A stretch of 64,000 nucleotides of DNA from Pseudomonas sp. B33.4. GTDB taxonomy: Bacteria > Pseudomonadota > Gammaproteobacteria > Pseudomonadales > Pseudomonadaceae. The notes beneath the pieces are model-generated. The model was not told where the DNA came from, did not search any database, and was given only the letters and a program-made list of their open reading frames with translations. Positions within the stretch are counted from its first letter, which is position 1, and the number at the start of each line of letters is the position of its first letter. Positions 55,350 to 63,622 of the stretch are shown here, in pieces. The position numbers were made by a program, and so were the translations under genes. The DNA is taken from positions 983,001 through 1,047,000 of the forward strand of contig NZ_CP140706.1 in the NCBI RefSeq assembly GCF_034555375.1, in the 5' to 3' direction.

Positions 55350-55711
55350 GCCGCGAGGGTGATCGATACCGACTCGGCAAATCGCAGCGCATGCGGCTTG
55401 TCGACTTCGACTTCGGCATACAGCACTGAACCGTTGCTCATCACCAGATCGAGCAGTTCCTGCGTCAGCCGTTCAAGCAGCGCGAAGCGGTTGCCCTCGA
55501 CGTGGGCGATGATCGCTTTGGTGATCGTGCGGTAGTTCAGCGCGTGGTCGATGTCGTTGTCACGCACCGCTTCCTGCGCGGCATACAGAATGGTCAGGTT
55601 GATCAGCACATCCTGCTTGTTGAGGATTTCGTCCTCGTTGATCCCGATAAAGGTGCGCAAGCGCAGATCCTTGACCCGGATGCGCGCCATTCCCGGTTGA
55701 AGTTGTGGCAT
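55340..55711 (-). CDS. folX: Dihydroneopterin triphosphate 2'-epimerase FolX
   Basis: FolX epimerises dihydroneopterin triphosphate to dihydromonapterin triphosphate. The 123-residue T-fold protein contains [20 protein letters not shown] and [17 protein letters not shown]. It is distinct from FolB by its context with folE and folM. The last codons (LAASR) are formed by REP-like sequence. One-base spacing to folE. Confidence 0.9.
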   Translation of the reverse strand: MPQLQPGMARIRVKDLRLRTFIGINEDEILNKQDVLINLTILYAAQEAVRDNDIDHALNYRTITKAIIAHVEGNRFALLERLTQELLDLVMSNGSVLYAEVEVDKPHALRFAESVSITLAASR

Positions 55712-56272
55712 TTACTTGCTCCGTCCAATCAATTGCAGGAACTCCTGGCGGGTATTGCTCGACTCGCGGAACGCGCCGAGCATGACCGAGGTGTTCATGG
55801 TCGAATTCTGTTTCTCGACACCGCGCATCATCATGCACATGTGCCTGGCCTCGATAACCACGGCGACGCCGGCGGCTTCGGTGACCTGTTGCACCGCATC
55901 GGCGATTTGCCGGGTGAGGTTTTCCTGAATCTGCAGGCGCCGGGCGAACATGTCCACCAGCCGTGCGATCTTCGACAGACCCAGTACTTTGCCCGTCGGA
56001 ATATAAGCCACATGGGCCTTGCCGATGAAGGGCAACAGGTGATGTTCGCACAACGAGTACAACTCGATGTCGGCAACGATGATCATCTCGTCGCTGTCGG
56101 AGGCAAACAGCGCGCCATTGACGATCTCGTCGACGCTCTGTTCGTAACCGTGACACAGGTATTGCATGGCCTTGGCCGCGCGCACCGGGGTGTCGAGCAA
56201 TCCTTCGCGATCGGGATCCTCACCGAGGCCGATGAGGATTTCGCGGTAATTCTCGGGCAGTGAGCGGGCCAT
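55712..56272 (-). CDS. folE: GTP cyclohydrolase I FolE
   Basis: FolE opens GTP to dihydroneopterin triphosphate, the first pterin step. The 186-residue zinc enzyme has [20 protein letters not shown] (Cys-His ligands near 75) and [17 protein letters not shown]; the second Cys ligand is in [10 protein letters not shown]. It is part of folM-folE-folX. In P. putida folE is reported among light-induced genes, notable given the adjacent LOV/MerR pair. Confidence 0.95.
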   Translation of the reverse strand: MARSLPENYREILIGLGEDPDREGLLDTPVRAAKAMQYLCHGYEQSVDEIVNGALFASDSDEMIIVADIELYSLCEHHLLPFIGKAHVAYIPTGKVLGLSKIARLVDMFARRLQIQENLTRQIADAVQQVTEAAGVAVVIEARHMCMMMRGVEKQNSTMNTSVMLGAFRESSNTRQEFLQLIGRSK

Positions 56273-56293
56273 GGAAATCCTCGCAGGCAGGCG

Positions 56294-57004
56294 TTATTTG
56301 ATGTGTCGTCCGCCGTTGACGGTCAGGGTCGTACCGGTGACATAAGGGTTGTCGAGCAGATAGCGCAAGCTCTGATAGATCACTTCGCTGCCGGGTTCGA
56401 TGCCCAGTGCGGATTTGGCCAAGGCCTTGGCGCGGTACGCCGCGTCGTCGTCGGGATTGAACAATAGCAGGGCTGGCGCGATGCCGTTGACCTTGATCGC
56501 TGGCGCATAGCGAGCGGCGAAGGACAGGGTCAGGCTGTCGAGCCCTGCCTTGGTGGCGCAATAGCCGATGTGCTTGCTGCTGCCTTTGCGGGTGACATCG
56601 TCGACGATATGAATGATGTCGGCGGGCGTCGAGCGCAGCAGCATTTCGCCGCAATGCAGGTTGATCAGGTACGGCGCGAGCATGTGCAGATTGAACATGC
56701 GCGTGAAGGCTTCGGCTTCGCTGTCCGGGGTTTCGGCCAGCCATTCGGAGGCGTTGTGCACGATGGCGCGCAGGCGGTCGGTGTGGTTTTTCAGTGTTTC
56801 GATGAAGGCGAGAATCCCGGCTTCGCTGGAGAAATCGGCGAACAGGCCGATGGCGCCCAGATCTCGCAGTGTCTGCACGCCGGGGCGTTCGCTGCGGTAG
56901 GTAAAGATGACGCGATAGCCTTCTTCGAGTAACCGCTGCGCGCAATGCAGACCGACACGCTGGCCGGCACCGGTAATGAGGATCGGGGCGGAGGAATCAG
57001 GCAT
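56294..57004 (-). CDS. folM: Dihydromonapterin reductase FolM
   Basis: FolM is an NADPH-dependent short-chain reductase that makes tetrahydromonapterin, the cofactor of phenylalanine hydroxylase in Pseudomonas. The 236-residue protein has the TGAGQRVGLHCAQRLL nucleotide motif (TGxxxRxG, residues 11-18) and the YCATKAGLD YxxxK pair. The ATG at 57004 gives MPDSSAPILITGAG. It leads folM-folE-folX. Confidence 0.93.
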   Translation of the reverse strand: MPDSSAPILITGAGQRVGLHCAQRLLEEGYRVIFTYRSERPGVQTLRDLGAIGLFADFSSEAGILAFIETLKNHTDRLRAIVHNASEWLAETPDSEAEAFTRMFNLHMLAPYLINLHCGEMLLRSTPADIIHIVDDVTRKGSSKHIGYCATKAGLDSLTLSFAARYAPAIKVNGIAPALLLFNPDDDAAYRAKALAKSALGIEPGSEVIYQSLRYLLDNPYVTGTTLTVNGGRHIK

Positions 57005-57084
57005 GAACGGCTCGCATCGCGGTGGGAGCAAAAACTATAACAGCGACATGGCTTGCCCACCTATTGTCGGCTTTCCCCATTACT

Positions 57085-57172
57085 GTGGGAGCGAGCCTGC
57101 TCGCGAAAGCGGTGTCTCAGTCGACATCAATGTTGAAGGTCAGTCCGTATTCGCGAGCAGGCTCGCTCCCAC
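57085..57172. repeat. REPIN, family B
   Basis: Inverted pair of GTGGGAGCGAGCCTGCTCGC cores, spacer TCGACATCAATGTTGAAGGT onward shared with 54503-54589. Confidence 0.92.
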
Positions 57173-57179
57173 ACAGAGA

Positions 57180-57749
57180 TCATCGATTCTGTGCAGAAGA
57201 CGTCACTGGCACCGGGCGCACCGGGGTGCTGTTCAGCCAGTTCGCCAGCAACCGCGTTGACAGCGGAATAAAGAAGTAAACCATCAGCGGCGTCAGGCAC
57301 GCCGTGCTGATCAACACACGCGGCAACAAACTCATGTCAGCGAGCAAGGGGCCGAGGACAAAGTTGAACAGCAACGACACCGGAAAGAACGCCAGCCAGA
57401 TTGCCACAGCCTGCTTCCAGCGCGGTGGACGCTGACCGGCTGCGCCGAACCAGCCTTCGATGCCGCTGACCCGGTGCTCTTTCGGGTGGGCGAACAGGTC
57501 GCTGCCACGATCCAGCCACGCCGTGCGCGAAGCCGAATGCTCCCACGCATGCAGCGTCTGTTCATCGACGAAACGGAAAATGATTTGAAACTCGTTATCA
57601 CCGGGGGGCGGAGCGAGCACGCCAGAGCCGAGATAACCGGGAAAGTCAGTGGCCAGTTGTTCGCCTTCGCGCAGCCAGGCGATCAAATCCTGATAACGGC
57701 CGTCGGCGACGCGACGGGCAACCATCAGCGTGACGGGGGAAGTAGACAT
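57180..57749 (-). CDS. ABM-domain protein with membrane tail
   Basis: A 189-residue protein. The N-terminal antibiotic-biosynthesis-monooxygenase (dimeric ferredoxin-like) domain has VTLMVARRVADGRYQDLIAW and FQIIFRFVDEQTLHAWEHS. The C-terminus has two hydrophobic helices (AVAIWLAFFPVSLLFNFVL; ISTACLTPLMVYFFIPL). The family is often called antibiotic biosynthesis monooxygenase, but the substrate is unknown. It is divergent from the MerR gene across 214 bp. Confidence 0.85.
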   Translation of the reverse strand: MSTSPVTLMVARRVADGRYQDLIAWLREGEQLATDFPGYLGSGVLAPPPGDNEFQIIFRFVDEQTLHAWEHSASRTAWLDRGSDLFAHPKEHRVSGIEGWFGAAGQRPPRWKQAVAIWLAFFPVSLLFNFVLGPLLADMSLLPRVLISTACLTPLMVYFFIPLSTRLLANWLNSTPVRPVPVTSSAQNR

Positions 57750-57963
57750 TTTGTATCTCCGTATTTCGAGTGCGTCACTCCGGGTAGGAATTTCGCCTGA
57801 CGCAAAGCCGGGGGTAGAGGCCTGCGTTTTTCAACAAGCAAGGATTATTCCGGTTTTTCACGATTAAACCAGCGACTTTCGTCGCATTTCATCACTTGAA
57901 TCCCATTGGGGCATAAGCGTTAGAATGGGATCCAATTGAACCGACATGGAAGTTGAACACCAT

Positions 57964-58923
57964 ATGCCTGTCATCACGGACGCAAGCCCCGCATCGCAGG
58001 CATCTGTCGCGCTCGAGCGCGCCGATCTGTTCCCTATTCGTGAGGTCGCACGCCTGACCGGTGTCAACCCGGTGACCTTGCGTGCCTGGGAGCGGCGCTA
58101 TGGTTTGATTCAGCCAACGCGCACCGAAAGCGGGCATCGGCTCTATTCGATGACCGATATCGAACGCGTGCGCAGCATTGTCGACTGGATTGATCGCGGT
58201 GTCGCCGTGAGCAAGGTCGGCAAGATTCTCGCCAGGACTGAACCCATGAAAGTGCTGGCGCACATCATCCCTGATGATCTGGTGCAGGCCGATTACCGGC
58301 AATGGCAGGAGCAGATTCAGCAGGCGGTCAGTGCATTCGATGATCAGCAGCTGGATCGGGTGTACGGCCAGATTTTCTCTTCTTACGCACAACCCGTGGT
58401 GTTTCAGGACATTCTGATGCCTTTGTGGCTGCAACTGTTGCAGCGCCAGGAGGCTTTCGGGCAAACCAGCGAGTGGCTGTTCTTTGATGGATTTCTGCGG
58501 GCGCGGGTGTTGCAACGGATCGTCATGCTGCGTGGCACGCAGCCGCGTCGGGTGGTCGTAAGCGCGCTGGCTGGGCAATGTCGGGAGCTGGAATTGCTGG
58601 TGGCGGCGCTGTTTCTCAGCGATAGCAATGCGGGGGTCAGGTTGTTGACCACGGGGCAGCCGTTCGATGAATTGACGCTGGTTTGCGAGAAAATCAAACC
58701 CCAAGCGCTGGTGCTGTTTTCCAATCACGCGCCCGGCGCCGATTTGCCTCGGCGTTTGAACCGGCTGGCGTTGAGCCTCGATTGTCAGTTGATGCTGGCG
58801 GGCGATGCGTCAGATCTGGCGCAGGACAGTCTGGCCGGATCCTCTGTTGCATGCCTTGGAAATGAAGGTGGCAACATGCGTCAACGCATGCTGCAGTTTC
58901 TCGCGGGAAATCTGGATACCTGA
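57964..58923 (+). CDS. LitR/PplR-type MerR transcriptional regulator (B12 site substituted)
   Basis: A 319-residue regulator. The N-terminal MerR winged helix (about 20-95) has FPIREVARLTGVNPVTLRAW and ERRYGLIQPTRTESGHRLYS. The rest follows the CarH/LitR layout: a helical bundle (about 100-190) and a Rossmann-like B12-binding domain (about 195-310). By eye, the CarH cobalamin residues are changed: the Glu-His pair reads Glu-Trp (TSEWLF) and the lower-ligand motif GExHxxG reads GQCRELE, i.e. His to Arg. This fits class II LitR (PplR), which is B12-independent and works with a short LOV protein; one lies 0.7 kb away. The ATG at 57964 has GGAAG upstream; 57946 is an alternative. Confidence 0.87.
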   Translation: MPVITDASPASQASVALERADLFPIREVARLTGVNPVTLRAWERRYGLIQPTRTESGHRLYSMTDIERVRSIVDWIDRGVAVSKVGKILARTEPMKVLAHIIPDDLVQADYRQWQEQIQQAVSAFDDQQLDRVYGQIFSSYAQPVVFQDILMPLWLQLLQRQEAFGQTSEWLFFDGFLRARVLQRIVMLRGTQPRRVVVSALAGQCRELELLVAALFLSDSNAGVRLLTTGQPFDELTLVCEKIKPQALVLFSNHAPGADLPRRLNRLALSLDCQLMLAGDASDLAQDSLAGSSVACLGNEGGNMRQRMLQFLAGNLDT

Positions 58924-58926
58924 AAC

Positions 58927-59532
58927 TCAGGTGTGCAGGGCAGGGTGGGTCAAGCGATGTTGTTGCAGGATGAATTGGCGCAGACGCTCGGTTTCGTCGG
59001 TGTCGGTCTGGCTCAGTTCGTAGGCGTAGAAACCGCTTTCGGTTTCCCGTTCGAAATTGCCCCGCAATGAAATCCGCTCGTAACCCGAAGGGCTGAACCA
59101 CAGCGCGAAATGCTTGGGTGGTTTGGTCTTGTTGCGCACTTCCAGCAGCACACCTTTGTGCGACACCTCGTGTACCCACAACATGCCCGGCTGACCTTTG
59201 GCGTTTTCCAGGGCTACCGGCTCTTCAAGCACCAGTCGCCATGGCCGCACCATCGGGCCGTCTTCGTAAATACTCGGCACGCCGAGACGCAGATGCAGTG
59301 CGTGAAACTCGTCTTCCACCAGATGCAGAGGGAAGGTCATTTGCTGGTTTTCGAAGTTGGCCTGAATGGTCACTTGCTCGTGCGCGGCCAGGCGCGTGAG
59401 CAAATCGCGGATCTGCGAACCGCCGTTAACCAGCAGACTCGACGTCGCATCCCGCACGTTCAGTTGCGGGTTGTGCTGCATGGTCTGGATGAAATCCAGC
59501 TCATCCTGAGTGAGGAGGGCGTCGCGCTGCAT
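58927..59532 (-). CDS. PilZ/YcgR-like protein
   Basis: About 201 residues. The N-terminal half resembles YcgR-N (GSQIRDLLTRLAAHEQVTIQ; FPLHLVEDEFHALHLRLG). The C-terminal half resembles a PilZ barrel (MLWVHEVSHKGVLLEVRN), where the D/NxSxxG motif appears as EVSHKG; I see no clear RxxxR, so c-di-GMP binding is doubtful. It is downstream of the LOV gene on the same strand: a GTG frame starts right after the LOV stop (59586) and the ATG at 59532 is 54 bases on. Probably one operon with LOV. Confidence 0.65.
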   Translation of the reverse strand: MQRDALLTQDELDFIQTMQHNPQLNVRDATSSLLVNGGSQIRDLLTRLAAHEQVTIQANFENQQMTFPLHLVEDEFHALHLRLGVPSIYEDGPMVRPWRLVLEEPVALENAKGQPGMLWVHEVSHKGVLLEVRNKTKPPKHFALWFSPSGYERISLRGNFERETESGFYAYELSQTDTDETERLRQFILQQHRLTHPALHT

Positions 59533-59586
59533 GGCTAACTCGAAAGATATAGTTACAAAGTCATTGGTGATTGTAGTTAATGACAC

Positions 59587-60063
59587 TTAGTTCGCGATTT
59601 TGTTTTGACCGTTTGTCGCTTTCAATGCTGCCAGTTCCGCCTCGAGGGCTGCGACCTGGGCTTCCAGCTGTGCCACACGCTGCTGAGCCTTGACCTGAAC
59701 AGTCACGTCCTTCTGCACGCCGACGAAATAAGTCTGCCCGTCATCGGCGTTTTTCACCGTTGAAAGCGACAGTTCATTCCAGAACGGCGTGCCGTCCTTG
59801 CGATAGTTGCGCAGGATTTCCCGGCACGATCCATTGTTGCGCAAGACCTCGCGAATCAGCTCCAGACTCTCCTGATCGCGATCACCGGCCTGCAGAAAAC
59901 GGCAGTCCTGATAGAGGATTTCCTCGCTGGTGTAACCGGTCAGGCGCTCAAAAGCCGGGTTCACATAAATCAGGATGTTGTCCTGCTCACCTTCCTTCTC
60001 GGCGACCACGATCCCGTCGTTCGACGCGTTGATCACCATTTGCAGCAAGCTTGCGTTGATCAT
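59587..60063 (-). CDS. Short LOV-domain blue-light photoreceptor
   Basis: A 158-residue protein that is a single LOV domain with an N-cap and a C-terminal helix. The flavin-adduct motif reads YQDCRFLQAGDRDQ with photoactive Cys54. Flavin contacts NYRKDGTPFWNEL (Asn86, Asn96) and GVQKD (Gln117) are present. Residues about 122-149 form a heptad-rich coiled coil (VAQLEAQVAALEAELAALKA). The sequence closely resembles the PpSB1-LOV group of P. putida. No output domain is fused; it is thought to signal through partner proteins. Grouped with a PilZ-like gene and a LitR-type regulator. Confidence 0.95.
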   Translation of the reverse strand: MINASLLQMVINASNDGIVVAEKEGEQDNILIYVNPAFERLTGYTSEEILYQDCRFLQAGDRDQESLELIREVLRNNGSCREILRNYRKDGTPFWNELSLSTVKNADDGQTYFVGVQKDVTVQVKAQQRVAQLEAQVAALEAELAALKATNGQNKIAN

Positions 60064-60216
60064 CTTTGAATCCTTTCAGAGTTGTCAGTGGCTCGCATTC
60101 TAGAAGAACCGCAGGCGCTGTCTACTGGCCATTATCGCCAGTTGAGATCCAATCGCAGCTTTGCGCTGGAGACTGTTACTATCGCCGCTCTTTTTTTCAG
60201 TTTCAGGATCAGATTG

Positions 60217-60672
60217 ATGAAAGTCGCCATCCTCTCCGGTTCGGTCTACGGCACCGCCGAAGAAGTCGCCCGTCACGCCCAGAACCTGTTGAAAGCCGCT
60301 GGCTTTGAAACCTTCTACAACTCGCGCGCCAGCCTGGCGGACATTCAAGCGTTCGGCCCTGAGGCGTTTCTGGCGGTGACTTCGACCACCGGCATGGGCG
60401 AGTTGCCGGATAACCTGCAACCGCTGTACTCGACCATTCGCGACCAGTTGCCGGCCGCGTGGCGCGGTTTGCCGGGTGCGGTGATTGCCTTGGGCGATGC
60501 CAGCTATGGCGATACCTTCTGTGGCGGTGGCGAGCAAATGCGTGAATTATTCGGCGAACTGGGCGTGCGCGAAGTGCAGGACATGCTGCGCATCGATGCC
60601 AGCGAAAGTGTCACCCCGGAAACCGACGCCGAGCCTTGGCTGGCACAGTTGATCGACGCGCTCAAGGGCTGA
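60217..60672 (+). CDS. MioC-type flavodoxin
   Basis: A 151-residue flavodoxin: FMN-phosphate loop ILSGSVYGTAEEVA (residues 5-18), then TSTTGMGELPDNLQ and ALGDASYGDTFCGGG. MioC-like proteins are electron carriers, e.g. for biotin synthase. The start MKVAILSGSVYG at 60217 is the family N-terminus. It is divergent from the LOV gene across 153 bp and convergent with (11-base overlap of) the LysR gene. Confidence 0.92.
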   Translation: MKVAILSGSVYGTAEEVARHAQNLLKAAGFETFYNSRASLADIQAFGPEAFLAVTSTTGMGELPDNLQPLYSTIRDQLPAAWRGLPGAVIALGDASYGDTFCGGGEQMRELFGELGVREVQDMLRIDASESVTPETDAEPWLAQLIDALKG

Positions 60673-61549
60673 TCGCCCGCTCGCGCAGCAAGCTCAGCCA
60701 CGCCTGCGCCGCTTTCGACAGATACGCGCCACGACGCCAGATGAACGCGATATCCCAACGCAGATAATCTGGCGCGCGCAAGGTCAGGCGCACTACGCCT
60801 GGCCGCACCAGACCGCGCGCGACCACGCTGGGCAACAGCACCACGCCTTGTCCGGCGGCCACCAGCGCCGCAAGAAAGTCTGCCTGACCGCTGCGTCCGC
60901 CTTCCTTCGGCGTGAAGCCCAATTGCTGGCATGCCTGCAGCAAGCGGTCGTTGAGCACGAAACTGCGCTGATAGAGCAGAAAAGGCGTTTCGGCCAATTC
61001 CTCCAGAGCAATCTCGCCGCGATCGGCCAGCGGATGATCCACTGGCAGCAGGGCGTCAAGTTGCTCATCGCAAAATGGCTGACAGTCGAATTGTGGATCC
61101 TTGGGCAACAGACTGCCGCCCAATTCCAGTTCCCCGCTCAACACCGCCTGCTCGATATTGCGACTGCCGCCCTCCAGCAATTGCACGCTGATATTCGGAT
61201 AGCGCCGCCGATATTCGGCAAACAGTCCAGCGAACAGCGCGTCACTGCCCAGCAGTGGCAGGCCGAGGCGCAGTTCACCACGTGCCAGATGACTGAGGTC
61301 GTCCAGTTCCGCGAGCAATTCGTTGCGCAAGCGCAGCATGCCCTCGGCCCGTTGCAGCACCACGCTGCCAGCGGCGGTCAGGCGCAACTGCGAACCGAGT
61401 CGTTCGAGCAACGGCGTGCCGAGGCTCTGCTCCAGTTGTGCGATTTGTTTGCTCACCGCAGATTGGCTGATGTGCAGGTTTTTTGCGGCTTGGGTGAAAC
61501 CGCCCTGATGCATGACTTCGACAAAACTGCGCAGCTGTTTGAATTCCAT
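60662..61549 (-). CDS. LysR-family regulator next to cidAB
   Basis: A 295-residue LTTR. The HTH is MEFKQLRSFVEVMHQGGFTQ with AAKNLHISQSAVSKQIAQLE. The effector domain follows (about 90-295). It is divergent from a CidA/LrgA-LrgB pair across about 96 bp, the CidR arrangement, so it probably controls holin-like lysis genes. The 3' end overlaps the flavodoxin gene by 11 bases. Confidence 0.92.
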   Translation of the reverse strand: MEFKQLRSFVEVMHQGGFTQAAKNLHISQSAVSKQIAQLEQSLGTPLLERLGSQLRLTAAGSVVLQRAEGMLRLRNELLAELDDLSHLARGELRLGLPLLGSDALFAGLFAEYRRRYPNISVQLLEGGSRNIEQAVLSGELELGGSLLPKDPQFDCQPFCDEQLDALLPVDHPLADRGEIALEELAETPFLLYQRSFVLNDRLLQACQQLGFTPKEGGRSGQADFLAALVAAGQGVVLLPSVVARGLVRPGVVRLTLRAPDYLRWDIAFIWRRGAYLSKAAQAWLSLLRERAISP

Positions 61550-61645
61550 GGCCTGATTCCATTCTGGAATGGCTTTGAGTCTAACAATTCGCTTCAGGGA
61601 TGGCAGGTCACTTCGTAAAATAGGCTTCTGTAAGGAGCCAACCTC

Positions 61646-62032
61646 ATGAACGCCGCCCGCTTCAAACATCTTTCCCGTCTCTTCGTCGAACTCGCCGTGT
61701 TACTCAGTCTCTACCTGCTCGGTTGCCAACTAGCCGCATGGCTAGCCTGGCCGATTCCCGGCGGCGTGATCGGCATGGCGCTGTTGCTGCTGGCTTTTGC
61801 CTTCGGCTGGGTCAACCCGGCGGCACTGCAATTGGGCGCGGGGTTGCTGATGGCCGAGATGCTGCTGTTTTTCATTCCGGCGCTGATGAGCTTGCTCGAT
61901 TACGGCGCGTTACTGCGCAATGACGGCTGGCGGATTTTGCTGGTGATCGCCGCCAGCACCTTGATGGTGATGCTGGTCACCGCGTTCACCGTGGAACTGG
62001 CCGTACGCGCGAGGCGCTCCCATGAAGCTTGA
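61646..62032 (+). CDS. CidA/LrgA holin-like protein
   Basis: A 128-residue membrane protein with four hydrophobic helices (LFVELAVLLSLYLLGCQLAA; GGVIGMALLLLAFAFGW). CidA/LrgA proteins are holin-like and modulate murein hydrolase release or small-metabolite export. Overlaps the lrgB-like start by 11 bases. Confidence 0.93.
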   Translation: MNAARFKHLSRLFVELAVLLSLYLLGCQLAAWLAWPIPGGVIGMALLLLAFAFGWVNPAALQLGAGLLMAEMLLFFIPALMSLLDYGALLRNDGWRILLVIAASTLMVMLVTAFTVELAVRARRSHEA

Positions 62033-62708
62033 ATGGATGCCGATGTTCTGGCTCGCCTTCACCTTGCTGGCGTACCTGTTCAGCCGCTGGATTTATCGGC
62101 GTACCGGTCGCTACGTATTGTCGCCGCTGATTCTGGTGCCGGCCTTGCTGCTGGCGCTCGCCGTGCCGCTGCACACGGCGTATGCCGAGTATTCGAGCAA
62201 CACCCACTGGCTGATGCTGGTGCTGGGCCCGGTGACCGTCGCGTTCGCCGTACCGATCTGGCAGCAACGCCGATTGTTGATGCGGCACTGGTCGGCACTG
62301 ATGCTGGGTATGGTTGTCGGCAGTGCGGCGTCGATTGGTACTTCGTTCGGATTGGCCAAGGCGTTGGCGTTGGACAGTTCGGTGACGATGTCGCTGGTAC
62401 CACGTTCGATCACCACACCGTTCGCTATGCCGTTGGCACAAAATCTCGGTGGCGTGCCGGAATTGACGGCGGTGTTCGTAATGTTCACCGGCGTGTTCGG
62501 TGCGATGCTCGGCGGCGTGCTCTTGAAGTGGTTGCCGTTGCGCAGTGCCTTGGCGCGCGGTGCGCTGTTCGGGGTTGGCGCGCACGGCGCAGGCGTCAGT
62601 CGCGCCCATGAAGTGGGGGGCGAAGAAGGCTCTGTCGCCGGGCTGGTGATGGTATTGACCGGCCTGCTCAATCTGTTTGCCGCGCCATTGTTGGCGTCGT
62701 TGCTTTGA
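62022..62708 (+). CDS. CidB/LrgB family membrane protein
   Basis: A 228-residue protein with six or more helices. The LrgB signature is visible in ALDSSVTMSLVPRSITTPFA and FGVGAHGAGVSRAHEVGGEE. It pairs with CidA/LrgA in holin/antiholin-like systems. Overlaps cidA by 11 bases. Confidence 0.94.
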   Translation: MKLEWMPMFWLAFTLLAYLFSRWIYRRTGRYVLSPLILVPALLLALAVPLHTAYAEYSSNTHWLMLVLGPVTVAFAVPIWQQRRLLMRHWSALMLGMVVGSAASIGTSFGLAKALALDSSVTMSLVPRSITTPFAMPLAQNLGGVPELTAVFVMFTGVFGAMLGGVLLKWLPLRSALARGALFGVGAHGAGVSRAHEVGGEEGSVAGLVMVLTGLLNLFAAPLLASLL

Positions 62709-62839
62709 CATGGATCCAAGCTGTTTGCATTGCTGACTCGATCAGTCATCAAGCTGGCTGCCAATGCAACTACGCGATCCTCTGCGCCTGACTAGACTGC
62801 TCACACGTGCAGAACAATAAGAACGCAGAGGTGCATACA

Positions 62840-63622
62840 GTGAGCGTAGCCCCCGTCCAATCGTCCCTTAATGTCAAAGACCAGGTCAGCGCCGCAGAGT
62901 GGCAGACCCGTGTCGATCTCGCCGCCTGTTATCGACTGGTCGCCGCCCATGGCTGGGACGACCTGATCTTCACCCATATTTCCGCCAAGGTGCCGGGCAC
63001 CGAAGATTTCCTGATCAACCCGTTCGGGCTGATGTTTCACGAGATCACGGCGTCGAGCCTGGTGAAGGTCGATCAGGCCGGCAACAAACTCATGGACAGC
63101 CCCTACGAGATCAACCCCGCCGGCTACACCATCCATAGCGCCGTGCATGAAGTGCGACACGACGTGGTTTGTGTGCTGCATACGCACACCGCGTCGGGTG
63201 TTGCGGTGTCGGCGCAAAAGCAGGGCGTGTTGCCGATCAGCCAGCAGTCGCTGTTCGTGCTGTCGAGCCTGGCTTATCACGCCTATGAAGGTGTGGCGCT
63301 GAACCACGAAGAAAAGGCGCGTTTGCAGGCCGATCTGGGCGACAACAATTTCCTGATGCTGCACAACCACGGTCTGCTGACCTGTGGTGGCACCATCGCC
63401 GACACTTTTCTGATGATGTTCACTTTCCAGCGCGCCTGCGACATTCAGGTCATGGCGCAAACCGGCGGGGCTGAACTCATCGCCATCGAACCGCAAATTC
63501 TGGCAGGCGCCAAAGCGATGATCGCCGGCGTCACCAAAAGCGCTCAAGGCATGGGTGGCGCGCTGGCCTGGCCGGCGCTGCTGCGCAAACTCGATAAACA
63601 AGACCCCGGATATAAACTCTAA
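62840..63622 (+). CDS. Class II aldolase/adducin-family protein
   Basis: A 260-residue protein of the class II aldolase/adducin fold. Zn-ligand-like His residues appear in LHTHTASGVAVSAQ (about 110) and LHNHGLLTCGG (about 180). HGWDDLIFTHISAKVPG is the typical N-terminal loop. The GTG at 62840 is preferred (GAGGTG six bases upstream) to a GTG at 62807. The stop overlaps the next ATG (TAATG), so it is coupled to the hydrolase. Substrate unknown. Confidence 0.85.
   Translation: MSVAPVQSSLNVKDQVSAAEWQTRVDLAACYRLVAAHGWDDLIFTHISAKVPGTEDFLINPFGLMFHEITASSLVKVDQAGNKLMDSPYEINPAGYTIHSAVHEVRHDVVCVLHTHTASGVAVSAQKQGVLPISQQSLFVLSSLAYHAYEGVALNHEEKARLQADLGDNNFLMLHNHGLLTCGGTIADTFLMMFTFQRACDIQVMAQTGGAELIAIEPQILAGAKAMIAGVTKSAQGMGGALAWPALLRKLDKQDPGYKL

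Noticed and set aside
57750..57963. PplR-type TGTACA direct repeat in the MerR promoter
   Set aside because: Searched by eye on both strands; no TRTACA/TGTAYA pair at 12-base spacing.
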